Shown piece after piece: positions 52,998 to 62,095 of a stretch of DNA of 64,000 bases. The DNA lies in NCBI RefSeq assembly GCF_023078475.1, contig NZ_CP095741.1:4030001-4094000 (forward strand), written 5' to 3'. A model generated the notes under the pieces. The model searched no databases, was not told where the DNA came from, and worked only from the letters and a program-made list of their open reading frames with translations. Position 1 is the first letter of the stretch. Every line of letters begins with the position of its first letter. The stretch is from Luteibacter aegosomaticola. Its GTDB lineage: Bacteria; Pseudomonadota; Gammaproteobacteria; Xanthomonadales; Rhodanobacteraceae. Both the position numbers and the translations under genes were made by a program.

Positions 52998-54614
52998 TTA
53001 CCGCCAGCCGGAGGTGATGGGGTAGCGGCGTTCGCGGCCGAAGGCTTTGGTGGTGACGCGGGGCCCCGGGGCGGCCTGGCGGCGCTTGAATTCGTTGACG
53101 AAGACCAGCCGGATGACGCGGCGGACGGTGGCGTCGTCGAAGCCGGCGGCAATGATGTCTTCGGCCGACGCTTCACCTTCGATGAAGTGCTCGAGGATCG
53201 CATCGAGGACGTCGTACGGCGGGAGCGAATCCTGGTCGGTCTGGTCATGGCGCAGTTCGGCCGAGGGTGGGCGCTCGATCACGGCTTCCGGGATGCCGCC
53301 GTCGATGGCCGCGCGGTAGCGCGAGAGGTTGTACACGACGGTCTTGTAGACGTCCTTCAGCGGGGCGTAGGCACCGCACATATCGCCGTACAGCGTGGCG
53401 TAACCGACGGCCATTTCGCTCTTGTTGCCGGTGGACAGCAACAGGCGGCCGAACTTGTTCGACATGGCCATCAGCAGCACACCACGCGAGCGCGACTGCA
53501 GGTTTTCTTCGGTGATATCCGGCTTGCGGCCCGCGAACACGGGATCAAGCGCGCCGGTAAAGGCCTCGTAGATGCCTTCGATCGGCAGCACGTGGTACTC
53601 GACGCCGAGGTGTTCAGCCTGGGCCTTGGCTTCGCGCAATGAGAGGTCGGAGGTGTACTTGGTCGGCATCATCACCGCCGTGACCTTGTCCTTGCCCAGC
53701 GCATCCACCGCCATGACCAGGGTCAGGGCCGAGTCGATACCGCCGGAGAGGCCGAGCAACACGCCTTCGAAATGGTTCTTGCCGACGTAATCGCGGATGC
53801 CACGGACGATGCCGTCATACATCACGGCCTCGGCGGTGCGGGTATCCGGGGCCGGCCAATCGAGCGCCGTCAGCTGCTTCGTGGCGCTGTCGTATTCCAC
53901 GCCAAGCAGCAGGTCTTCGAAGAACGGGGCACGGGCAGCGATGCTGCCATCGGGCTGGACCAGCAGCGAATGGCCGTCGAACAGCAGGTCGTCCTGGCCG
54001 CCAACGAGGTTCACGTAGGCGATGGCCACGTTGTTCTCGGTGGCGCGCTGGCGCAGCAGGGCTTCGCGGGTGGCGGCCTGGCGCTGGTCGTAAGGCGAGG
54101 CGTTGATGACGAGGATCAGCTCGGCACCCGCCTGGGCCGCGTGGGCGGCAGGTTCCGCTTCCCAGATGTCCTCGCAGATCAGCATGCCGACGCGGACGCC
54201 TTCGATGTTGAAGACGTGGGTCTGCTCGCCGGCGCGGAAGTAGCGCTTCTCGTCGAACACCGTGTAATTCGGCAGCGCCTGCTTGTGGTACGTCCACTCC
54301 ACCTGGCCATCGCGGATGAGCGAGGCGGCGTTGAAGACCTCGCCCCGGGTATCCGGGTAACCGACGATCGCGGCGATCCCCTTCAGATCCGGCGCCAGGG
54401 CTTCCAGCTCGCGGCCACACGCCTGCAGGAAGCTGGGACGCTGGAGCAGGTCCTCCGGCGGGTAGCCCGAGAGGGTGAGCTCCGGGAACGCGATGAGCTT
54501 GGCACCCAGGCGGTCACGCGCCTCGGCAGCAAGGGCCCTTACCCGGCGCGCATTGTCGGCGGTGGCGCCGACCGGAAAGTCGTGCTGGGCCAGGGCGAAG
54601 CGGAAGGTGGACAT
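52998..54614 (-). CDS. nadE: Glutamine-dependent NAD+ synthetase
   Basis: 538 residues from MSTFRFALAQ. N-terminal nitrilase-type glutaminase (FPELTLSGYPPEDLL, Lys YHKQALPNY, Cys LICEDIWE) and C-terminal synthetase with PP-loop LLGLSGGIDSALTL. Makes NAD from deamido-NAD. Confidence 0.96.
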   Translation of the reverse strand: MSTFRFALAQHDFPVGATADNARRVRALAAEARDRLGAKLIAFPELTLSGYPPEDLLQRPSFLQACGRELEALAPDLKGIAAIVGYPDTRGEVFNAASLIRDGQVEWTYHKQALPNYTVFDEKRYFRAGEQTHVFNIEGVRVGMLICEDIWEAEPAAHAAQAGAELILVINASPYDQRQAATREALLRQRATENNVAIAYVNLVGGQDDLLFDGHSLLVQPDGSIAARAPFFEDLLLGVEYDSATKQLTALDWPAPDTRTAEAVMYDGIVRGIRDYVGKNHFEGVLLGLSGGIDSALTLVMAVDALGKDKVTAVMMPTKYTSDLSLREAKAQAEHLGVEYHVLPIEGIYEAFTGALDPVFAGRKPDITEENLQSRSRGVLLMAMSNKFGRLLLSTGNKSEMAVGYATLYGDMCGAYAPLKDVYKTVVYNLSRYRAAIDGGIPEAVIERPPSAELRHDQTDQDSLPPYDVLDAILEHFIEGEASAEDIIAAGFDDATVRRVIRLVFVNEFKRRQAAPGPRVTTKAFGRERRYPITSGWR

Positions 54615-54658
54615 GGGGTATCCGTGGGATCGCGGGGATCGCCCATGATACCGCGCTC

Positions 54659-55363
54659 CTACAATATCGGGACGTCGTAGACGGCGGGAGGCGCCGCTGC
54701 GGGAAGCGTGTAGTGCCACCATTCCTGGGGGTAGTTGGTGAAGCCTTCGGCGGCCATGGCTTTCAGGAGGCGTGCGCGGTTGGCCTTTTGCTTGGGGGTG
54801 ATGCGTGGGTCGGCGGTGTGGGCGAGTGGGTCGAAGAAGTCGAAGGGCGTGCCCATGTCGAGCGGCTTGCACTGGCCTGCGGTGCATTTCATCAGGGTGA
54901 GGTCTACCGTGGCCCCGCGGCTATGGCCGGAGACCGGAGCGATGTACTCGCCGAGGAGTTTGTCTTTGCCGAGGTTGGGATAGTGCGCGGCTTTGGTCGA
55001 GGCCTCGGAGAGATCACTGGCCCAGCGGACGAACGCCGCGACGGCGCGGGCTGGGCGGTAGCAGTCCCATAGTTGCAGGGCATAGCCCTGCTTCTGCAGC
55101 GAAGCTTCGACCTTAGCCAGTGCCTGCGCCGCTTGCGTGCGCAGGAAGCACTTCGGTGCGCCATACCCTTCGACCACCTTGCCGGTGAAGTTATCCGTGC
55201 CGGCGTATTTCATGTCTTCGGAAATCGCTGGTGCAAGCGAACGAATGTCGACCATGCCTGCGTCGCTCATGGTTCGCGCGGGCGACAACGGCGGCGGTGC
55301 GTCAGTGGCGACGGCGCCGAACGACAGAATGAAGACGAGCAAGCCCAACGTTTTCAATGGCAC
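54659..55363 (-). CDS. ddpX: D-Ala-D-Ala dipeptidase (VanX/DdpX-like)
   Basis: 234 residues with signal peptide. GHSRGATVDLTLM (zinc His and Asp) and PQEWWHYTL (catalytic Glu, zinc His) are VanX signatures. Exported, so it probably cuts D-Ala-D-Ala from cell-wall turnover and not antibiotic targets in the cytosol. Divergent from the murein-peptide operon to its right. Confidence 0.9.
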   Translation of the reverse strand: MPLKTLGLLVFILSFGAVATDAPPPLSPARTMSDAGMVDIRSLAPAISEDMKYAGTDNFTGKVVEGYGAPKCFLRTQAAQALAKVEASLQKQGYALQLWDCYRPARAVAAFVRWASDLSEASTKAAHYPNLGKDKLLGEYIAPVSGHSRGATVDLTLMKCTAGQCKPLDMGTPFDFFDPLAHTADPRITPKQKANRARLLKAMAAEGFTNYPQEWWHYTLPAAAPPAVYDVPIL

Positions 55364-55485
55364 GATGAAAACCCGCGTGAGGAAAACGAGACATATCCTG
55401 CCACGGTAGCCCGGGTTGCATTGGCTGGGCGTTATTTTATGCTCCAGAGGAACACGTCAGGCGTGCCTGGCCCTGGAGGGGTTGC

Positions 55486-56634
55486 GTGATCGAATCGGTG
55501 TGGCCTTACCTGGCCGTCATGCTGCTAGCCGCCGGCTTCTGGCCCGCCATCGAGCGACGCTTTGGCTGGAAGGTGTTCGAGATCCTGCCGCCCATCGTAC
55601 TCACCTACCTCACCGTCACCGCGCTTTCGGTGGGCGGGCTATGGACCGCCTCCCCGGAGATCCATGCCGCGCAAGAGATGCTGGTGAAGCGGATGGTGCC
55701 CGCCCTGCTCTTCCTGCTGATGATCAACTGCGACCTGCGCGCGATCCTGGCCCTGGGGCCACGCGTGCTCGGCGTGTTCGCCTGCACCTCGATCAGCCTG
55801 TTCGCCGCGTTCGTGCTCGCCTACCTGCTTTACCGCCACTGGATGCCAGGCAACGGCTGGATGCCGCTGGCTTCGCTTTCGGGAAGTTGGGTGGGCGGCA
55901 CCGCCAACATGATCGCGGTCAAGCAAGCGATTGGCATGTCGGATACCGCGCTGGCCACCACATTGCTCACCGATGCGCTGTGCTATTCCATGTGGGTGGT
56001 GGTGCTGTTTGCCGTCGCCCGCCTTGCTCCCGCGTTCAACCGCTGGACGAAGGCCACATCGAGCGCCGACATGGCCGTCGCCGAAACGGCCGTGCGCGCT
56101 CCCGCTACCGGCGATAGCGTGCTGTTGTGGCTCGGCCTGGCGCTGGGCGTTGCTGCGCTGGCTGCCGTGGTCGGTGAACGGCTTCCCGTGGGTAACATGG
56201 TTTCCTCGACCACGTGGACCATCCTCATCGCCACCTTTGCGGGCCTTATCGCCGCGCACACGCGCCTGGCCCGTCTGCCAGGCGCGCAGGCCGTCTCCAG
56301 TGCCATGTTGATCTCGGTCGTCGCCGTGCTCGCCTCGCAAAGCAGCTTCGCCGGCATCGCCGCCGCGCCGCTCTATCTGCTATGCGGTGTCACCATCATC
56401 GCCCTGCACGCTATTTTCCTTTGCGGCTTCGCGCGACTGTTTCATTTCGACCTGTACCTTTGCGGGATCAGCTCGCTCGCCCATATCGGCGGCGTGGCAG
56501 CCACCCCGGTGCTGGCAGCCACCTATTCACGCTCGCTGGTGCCGGTAGGCATCCTGCTGGCGTTGCTCGGCTATATCCTCGGCACGGGCTATGGCCTGGT
56601 TGTCGCTTCCGTCCTTTCCAAGCTGGCTTCCTGA
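55486..56634 (+). CDS. DUF819 membrane protein
   Basis: 382 residues with about ten membrane spans; SLSGSWVGGTANMIAVKQAIG and CGISSLAHIGGVAATPVLAATYS are the two inverted DUF819 signatures. Its place in a murein-peptide cluster suggests transport of muropeptide products, an inference. The next gene starts about 14 bases after the stop. Confidence 0.85.
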   Translation: MIESVWPYLAVMLLAAGFWPAIERRFGWKVFEILPPIVLTYLTVTALSVGGLWTASPEIHAAQEMLVKRMVPALLFLLMINCDLRAILALGPRVLGVFACTSISLFAAFVLAYLLYRHWMPGNGWMPLASLSGSWVGGTANMIAVKQAIGMSDTALATTLLTDALCYSMWVVVLFAVARLAPAFNRWTKATSSADMAVAETAVRAPATGDSVLLWLGLALGVAALAAVVGERLPVGNMVSSTTWTILIATFAGLIAAHTRLARLPGAQAVSSAMLISVVAVLASQSSFAGIAAAPLYLLCGVTIIALHAIFLCGFARLFHFDLYLCGISSLAHIGGVAATPVLAATYSRSLVPVGILLALLGYILGTGYGLVVASVLSKLAS

Positions 56635-56647
56635 CATGGACCTTGGC

Positions 56648-58051
56648 ATGAACACGCTCCGCCATACCCTGCTTGCCGCCATGCTGGCCGTGGCCGTGGG
56701 GGCCACCATGGCTCGCGCGGCGGACGCACCGCAGGCACCGCCCCCATCAGGCGTGATTGGCACCACCGATGCTCAACTGGATCCCGAATTCTGGATCGCC
56801 CGGCTGTCGGACGCCGACAAGGTCGTGCTGGACACGACCGCCATCACCACGCTCAACGGCAAGGTCATGCGGCTCGACCCGTCAATGCACGACATCCGCC
56901 ACCTCGGCTCCAGCGTGTCGCGCGAGCAGGTGAAGAACTGGATCGGCAAGCTGACAAAAGAACCGTCAACGACGCTATACAACACCGACGGCAAGGAAGT
57001 ACCCGCCAGCACCATCGATGCGGTGATCGCGAATGCGGCGATCGACACGATCCCCGCCAGCGTCGCGCCGAAGTACGGCATGGCCCTGCGCCGAAGCGCC
57101 CTCCGTGGCTACCCGAGCGATCTACGTGTCTTCAGCCACGCGGGTGATACCGATATCGACCGCTTTCAGGAAAGCACGCTTTTCCCGGGCGACCCGCTGG
57201 TCGTGGTGCAGATGAGCGCCGACGCCAAATGGGCGTTCGTGGTGAGCCCGCGCTACGCCGCGTGGATGCATGCCGACGACATTGCCTACGGTGATGCGCA
57301 AGCGATCTTCGCCCATGTCGATGCCACGCCGTACCGCGTCATCACCGGCGCAAAGCCGCTCACGGTCTACACGCCCGAGGAGCCAGCGCTTTCCGAGTTG
57401 CAGCTCGACATGGGCACGCGCGTGCCGCTCGATACCTCGGTGCCGTCCGACCAACCCGTGAATGGCCAGACCGCGTATACGTCGTGGACGCTCAGCCTGC
57501 CCGTTCGCGATGCCAAGGGTGCCCTCGCCTTCCGCCCGGCCCTGCTGCAGCGGAACCAGGATTCGTCAGCGGACTACCTCCCGCTCACCCGCGCCAACAT
57601 CATCCGCCAGGCCTTCAAGTTCCTGGGCGAGCGTTATGGATGGGGGCACGCGTTCAACGGCCGCGATTGCAGCGGGTTCACTTCGGACGTCTACCGGAGC
57701 ATGGGCGTGCAGATGCCCCGCAACACCGGGGACCAGGCGAACAGCCCGGGCTTGAGCCACACGCTTTACACCGACAAGGACAGCCACGATGCCCGGGTGA
57801 GGGCCGCGATGGCGACCGAGGTGGGCGATCTCATCTATATCCCCGGCCACGTCATGATGGTGATCGGCACGATCGACGGACAGCCTTACGTGATCCACGA
57901 CGTGAGCGGCATCAGCTACCGCGAGGCGGACGGCAACATGCGTCGCGTCAAGCTCAACGCCGTCTCCGTCACGCCCTTGCTGCCATTGATGTTCAACGAC
58001 ACGCAAACGTTCGTTGATCGCATGACCAGCATCGTGCGGATCCGCCCATGA
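56648..58051 (+). CDS. NlpC/P60 endopeptidase with SH3 domains
   Basis: About 467 residues with a signal peptide. SH3-like regions, then the catalytic NlpC/P60 domain: RYGWGHAFNGRDCSGFTSDVYRSMG with Cys, VGDLIYIPGHVMMVIG with His. Family members (YkfC) cut the D-Glu-DAP bond in muropeptides, yielding L-Ala-D-Glu for the next gene. Start 56648 (MNTLRHTLL) or 56636. Confidence 0.9.
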   Translation: MNTLRHTLLAAMLAVAVGATMARAADAPQAPPPSGVIGTTDAQLDPEFWIARLSDADKVVLDTTAITTLNGKVMRLDPSMHDIRHLGSSVSREQVKNWIGKLTKEPSTTLYNTDGKEVPASTIDAVIANAAIDTIPASVAPKYGMALRRSALRGYPSDLRVFSHAGDTDIDRFQESTLFPGDPLVVVQMSADAKWAFVVSPRYAAWMHADDIAYGDAQAIFAHVDATPYRVITGAKPLTVYTPEEPALSELQLDMGTRVPLDTSVPSDQPVNGQTAYTSWTLSLPVRDAKGALAFRPALLQRNQDSSADYLPLTRANIIRQAFKFLGERYGWGHAFNGRDCSGFTSDVYRSMGVQMPRNTGDQANSPGLSHTLYTDKDSHDARVRAAMATEVGDLIYIPGHVMMVIGTIDGQPYVIHDVSGISYREADGNMRRVKLNAVSVTPLLPLMFNDTQTFVDRMTSIVRIRP

Positions 58052-59139
58052 AGATCACGGACATCCGCCTCGGCATGCTGCGCGTGCCACTGAAGACTGC
58101 CTTCAAGACCGCGCTCCGCACCGTGGAACGCGTGGAGGACATCGTCGTAATGGTGCACACGGACGATGGACACATCGGCTACGGCGAAGCACCCGCCACC
58201 GCGGTAATTACCGGCGACACGCACGGTTCCATCATCGATGCGATCCGCCACTACATCGCGCCTCGCCTGATCGGCGAAGACATCGCCGACCTCAACCGGA
58301 TCACCCGGCTCATCCAGGGCGCGATGGAACGCAACACCAGTGCCAAGGCGGCCGTGGAGATCGCGATACACGACCTCTGGGGTCAGCTGCACGGTGCACC
58401 GCTCTACAAGCTCTTGGGCGGTGGCCATCCGGCCATCACCACTGACATCACCATCAGCGTCGACGACATCGACAAGATGGTGGCCGACTCCGTCGCCGCG
58501 GTAGAGCGTGGCTTCGAGTCGCTGAAGATCAAGGTCGGCAAGGATATCCGCGTCGATATCGAGCGTGTCCGTGCGATCCATGCCGCCGTAGGGAGCCGGG
58601 CCACGCTACGTCTCGACGCCAATCAGGGCTGGACCGCCAAGGAAGCCGTGTACGCGCTTAACGCGCTGGAAGACGCCGGCGTGCGCCTTGAGCTGGTCGA
58701 ACAACCGGTAAAGGCTCACGATCTCGAAGGCATGCGCTATGTCACCGAGCGCGTACACACACCCGTGATGGCCGACGAAAGCGTCTTCGGCCCGGCCGAG
58801 GTGACGGAGCTGATCCGCATGCGCGCCGCCGACATCATCAACATCAAGCTGATGAAAGCCGGTGGCATCACCAACGCCATCAAGATTGCGGATATCGCCA
58901 GCCTCCACGGTATCGAATGCATGATTGGCTGCATGCTCGAAACCAGCATCAGCGTGGCCGCCGCGGTGCACGTGGCCGTCGCCAAAGCCGATGTGATCAC
59001 CAAGGTGGATCTCGACGGACCCTCGCTGTGCGCCTACGATCCGGTGGACGGCGGGGTCACCTTCAACGATTCGAAAATCGCCATCGCGGAAGCCCCGGGT
59101 CTCGGCATTCGCGGCATTCGCGGTCTGGAACCCATCTAG
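58048..59139 (+). CDS. Dipeptide epimerase (L-Ala-D/L-Glu type)
   Basis: 363-residue enolase-superfamily enzyme. SLKIKVG with the KxK pair, LRLDANQGW, ELVEQPV, MADES and the DxD-like end give the two-lysine epimerase active site. It overlaps the endopeptidase by ATGA, so it likely epimerises L-Ala-D-Glu released upstream. Confidence 0.9.
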   Translation: MKITDIRLGMLRVPLKTAFKTALRTVERVEDIVVMVHTDDGHIGYGEAPATAVITGDTHGSIIDAIRHYIAPRLIGEDIADLNRITRLIQGAMERNTSAKAAVEIAIHDLWGQLHGAPLYKLLGGGHPAITTDITISVDDIDKMVADSVAAVERGFESLKIKVGKDIRVDIERVRAIHAAVGSRATLRLDANQGWTAKEAVYALNALEDAGVRLELVEQPVKAHDLEGMRYVTERVHTPVMADESVFGPAEVTELIRMRAADIINIKLMKAGGITNAIKIADIASLHGIECMIGCMLETSISVAAAVHVAVAKADVITKVDLDGPSLCAYDPVDGGVTFNDSKIAIAEAPGLGIRGIRGLEPI

Positions 59140-59184
59140 CAACTCACCCAGCGACGCTGGAACACTCGCCCCGGAGCCCCACCC

Positions 59185-59937
59185 ATGGCCTTTCTTCCGC
59201 GCCTCGCTGGTCTACTCGCCTTCTCGGCCACGCTATCCGCCAGCGCCTTCGATGCACCCAATGCATGGTCGAGTGCGCGGCAGATGATCGTGGTGACGAC
59301 AGCGGATTGGGATGCCAAGCAGGGCGAGATGCGCACCTACGCCCGCGAGGGCGATACGTGGAAGCCCGTGGGCAAAGCGTCCCCCGTCGTGATCGGCAAG
59401 ACGGGCAGCGCGTGGGGCATGGGCATCTCGCCACCGCAAGCCGATGGCCCGCAGAAGCACGAAGGCGACGGCCGCAGCCCCGCCGGTGTGTTCCGGATCG
59501 GTACGGCGTTCGGCTATGCCGAAACCAACCCCACCGCCCTGCCCTATAAAGGCCTGACCGCCAGCGACTACTGCGTCGACGTCGACGGATCGCCGCTTTA
59601 CAACCAGCTCGTTGACGAAAAGAAAGTCGGCGAGAAGGCCATCGCCGGCGCCACCGAGCCCATGCGCCGCGACCTGCATTTCCAGGGCGACCATGCCTAC
59701 CGCATCGGCTTCGTCATCGAACACAACGTGCAAGGCAAGCAAGGCGGCGGTAGCTGCATCTTCGCCCACCTGTGGCGCACACCGACCACCGGCACAGCCG
59801 GCTGCACCGCCATGGCCGATAACACCATGGAACGCCTGCTCGCCTGGCTGGACCCGTCCAAGAAGCCCGTGTTCGTGCTGCTGCCGAAGGCAGAGTACGC
59901 ACGCCTGCGCAGCGAGTGGAACCTGCCCGCCCTTTGA
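59185..59937 (+). CDS. L,D-transpeptidase (YkuD-like)
   Basis: 250 residues with signal peptide. GDGRSPAGVFRIG, and the end GGSCIFAHLWRTPTTGTAGCTAMADNTM with the Cys nucleophile in an HxxxT/SGCxA context, mark a YkuD family L,D-transpeptidase or carboxypeptidase. Ends the murein gene group. Confidence 0.85.
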   Translation: MAFLPRLAGLLAFSATLSASAFDAPNAWSSARQMIVVTTADWDAKQGEMRTYAREGDTWKPVGKASPVVIGKTGSAWGMGISPPQADGPQKHEGDGRSPAGVFRIGTAFGYAETNPTALPYKGLTASDYCVDVDGSPLYNQLVDEKKVGEKAIAGATEPMRRDLHFQGDHAYRIGFVIEHNVQGKQGGGSCIFAHLWRTPTTGTAGCTAMADNTMERLLAWLDPSKKPVFVLLPKAEYARLRSEWNLPAL

Positions 59938-60948
59938 CTCAATGCGATGAAGTCGCGGCGGAGGCCGCAGCCCATGCTGCTCGCGCCATGCTGGTCACGC
60001 CGTAACCAGCACAACGCAAACCCTCGCCACGCAAGGCGTAACGCGGGTTATCCACATGCTTATGCAGGCGGTATCCACATTCGCTGTGGATGAAGTGCAG
60101 CGGCTACGCCGCTGATCGCGTGCGAGCACGCTCCTACATAAAGCCTTCGTCGCGCTGCTCTTGTAGGAGCGCGCTTGCGCGCGATCCCCCGTCGCAGGTG
60201 GCTACCGATTGACCACCGAAACGCAAGTCGTTGTCGCAGCTTATGAGACGCGAGTTATCCACACTGTTATGCAGTTGATACCCACATGGGCTGTGGATAT
60301 CGGCTGACAGCGTTACAAGGCGGTGGGCAAGAAATAAGCAGTGCAACGCAAGTCGTTGGTGGCGAAGGCCGCCTGCGAGTTATGCACATGCTTATGCAGG
60401 GCGTATCCACATTCGCTGTGGATATCGCGATGTGTTTGCGCTGCGCGCATCGCGCGCAAGCGCGCTCCTACAGGGGTTCGTCTCACTTGGCAGTGGCTCT
60501 TCTGTAGGAGCGTGCTTGCACGCGATAGCCGCACACCATGTGGTCACTCACTGACCACGATGACGCAAGTGCTTGTCGCAGCTTATGAGACGCGACTTAT
60601 CCACACTGTTATGCAGGCGATACCCACATTCCCTGTGGATATCGGCCGACTTATCCACGCGCCGAACTGCTCATGGAATAACCAGCACAACGCAAGTCGT
60701 TGTTGGCGAAGGCCGCGACAGACTTATGCACATGCTTATGCAGTGCGTATCCACACAGGCTGTGGATGAATGCGCGTGGGTGGTGAAGAAGTAAGCAGTA
60801 CAACGCAAGTCGTTGTCGCTTAGGGCCGCATCAGAGTTATGCACATGCTTATGCAAGGCGTATCCACATTCGCTGTGGATATCGAGCGGTGTCGCAAGGA
60901 CATCGCGCGCAAGCGCGCTCCTACCAGCAAGTGACGTGACGTTTCGGC

Positions 60949-61079
60949 TCGGCGGTGGGCAGGCCCTGGCGGCCGACATGAGCGGAGGGCCGCCAAGCGC
61001 ATCGATTTTCGAGAGAGAGGCACTACGGCCCGGTCCGAAGGTCCGCGACTGGCGGCCGCCAGGGCCTGCCCACCGCCGA
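60949..61079. repeat. 27-bp perfect inverted repeat
   Basis: Arm 60949-60975 (begins TCGGCGGTGGGCAGGCCCTG) is the exact complement of 61053-61079; 77 bases lie between. It could form a long hairpin or be the ends of a small element. Confidence 0.9.
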
Positions 61080-61153
61080 CTCCCTCACACATCCAGCCTA
61101 CGGCGGCGAACGCCGCTTGATACACGCATTCGCGCCAGCGAATGAACCTTTTC

Positions 61154-61180
61154 AAAAAAAAAGCCCCGCCGAAGCGGGGC
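61154..61180 (-). terminator. Intrinsic terminator of sucCD
   Basis: GCCCCGC-CGAA-GCGGGGC with a nine-T run on the minus strand, 30 bases after sucD. Confidence 0.93.
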
Positions 61181-61209
61181 CCTTTTCGTTTCGCCGAAGC
61201 GAAGCGGTA

Positions 61210-62082
61210 TTACTTCATCAGACCCGCGAGGGTCTTGCCGAGATCGGCCGGGGACTTCACCGTGGTGACGCCCGCCTTCTCGAGAGCCGCGAACTTGGCT
61301 TCCGCCGTGCCCTTGCCGCCCGAGATGATCGCACCGGCGTGGCCCATGCGCTTGCCCGGAGGAGCCGAAGCGCCAGCGATGAACGACACGACCGGCTTCT
61401 TGACGTACTGGCTGATGAACTCAGCCGCGTCTTCCTCAGCGCTGCCGCCGATTTCGCCGACCATGATGATGCCTTCGGTCTGCGGATCGTCCTGGAACAG
61501 CTTCAGGCAGTCGATGAAGTTCAGGCCGTTGATCGGATCGCCACCGATACCGATGCAGGTCGACTGGCCGAGGCCTTCGTTGGTGGTCTGGAAGACCGCT
61601 TCGTACGTCAGGGTGCCCGAACGCGAAACGATACCGACCTTACCCGGCTTGTGGATGTGGCCCGGCATGATGCCGATCTTGCACTCACCCGGGGTGATGA
61701 CACCCGGGCAGTTCGGACCGACGAGCACGACGTCCGGGTGCGACTTCAGCACGTTCTTCACGCGCATCATGTCGAGGACCGGAATGCCTTCGGTGATCGC
61801 AACGATGACCTTGATGCCGCTATCGATGGCTTCGAGGATCGAATCGGCAGCGAACGGGGGCGGCACGAAGATGACCGAGGCATCAGCCTTGGTCTGGTCG
61901 ACAGCCTGGCGAACGGTGTTGAACACCGGCAGGCCAATGTGCTCGGAACCACCCTTGCCCGGGGTCACGCCACCCACGACCTGGGTACCGTAATCGAGAG
62001 CCTGCTGGGCGTGGAACGTACCCTGCTGGCCGGTGAAGCCCTGGACGAGGACCTTGGTGTTCTTATTGATCAGGACGCTCAT
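61210..62082 (-). CDS. sucD: Succinyl-CoA ligase alpha subunit
   Basis: TCA-cycle enzyme subunit, 290 residues from [11 protein letters not shown]; CoA-binding [10 protein letters not shown] and phospho-His in GHAGAI. 13 bases after sucC. Confidence 0.98.
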   Translation of the reverse strand: MSVLINKNTKVLVQGFTGQQGTFHAQQALDYGTQVVGGVTPGKGGSEHIGLPVFNTVRQAVDQTKADASVIFVPPPFAADSILEAIDSGIKVIVAITEGIPVLDMMRVKNVLKSHPDVVLVGPNCPGVITPGECKIGIMPGHIHKPGKVGIVSRSGTLTYEAVFQTTNEGLGQSTCIGIGGDPINGLNFIDCLKLFQDDPQTEGIIMVGEIGGSAEEDAAEFISQYVKKPVVSFIAGASAPPGKRMGHAGAIISGGKGTAEAKFAALEKAGVTTVKSPADLGKTLAGLMK

Positions 62083-62095
62083 GTTACTTCGCTCC

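Larger units (their letters stand above)
59938..61209. repeat. Repeat-rich gene-free region with DnaA-box-like modules
   Basis: Six ~85-bp modules at 60009-60095, 60219-60303, 60339-60427, 60562-60658, 60687-60771 and 60800-60886. Each holds ACGCAAGTCGTTGT (in five of six), then TTATCCACA or TTATGCACA, and 23 bases on GTATCCACA with an inverted TGTGGATAT. Five REP elements are interspersed (60115, 60162, 60449, 60503, 60902). Short open frames here come from the repeats and are not believed. Confidence 0.9.

Noticed and set aside
60009..60886. CRISPR array
   Set aside because: Repeats are ~85 bp, imperfect and unevenly spaced, with REP elements in between; no cas genes.
60009..60886. Chromosomal origin oriC
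   Set aside because: DnaA-box-like sites are present but dnaA, dnaN, gyrB or an AT-rich unwinding region are not; a titration locus or repeat family fits better.
60286..60979. Several 70-140 codon frames in the repeat region
   Set aside because: They share the same peptide fragments on both strands because they read through the DnaA-box modules and REPs; no ribosome sites and no conserved start.
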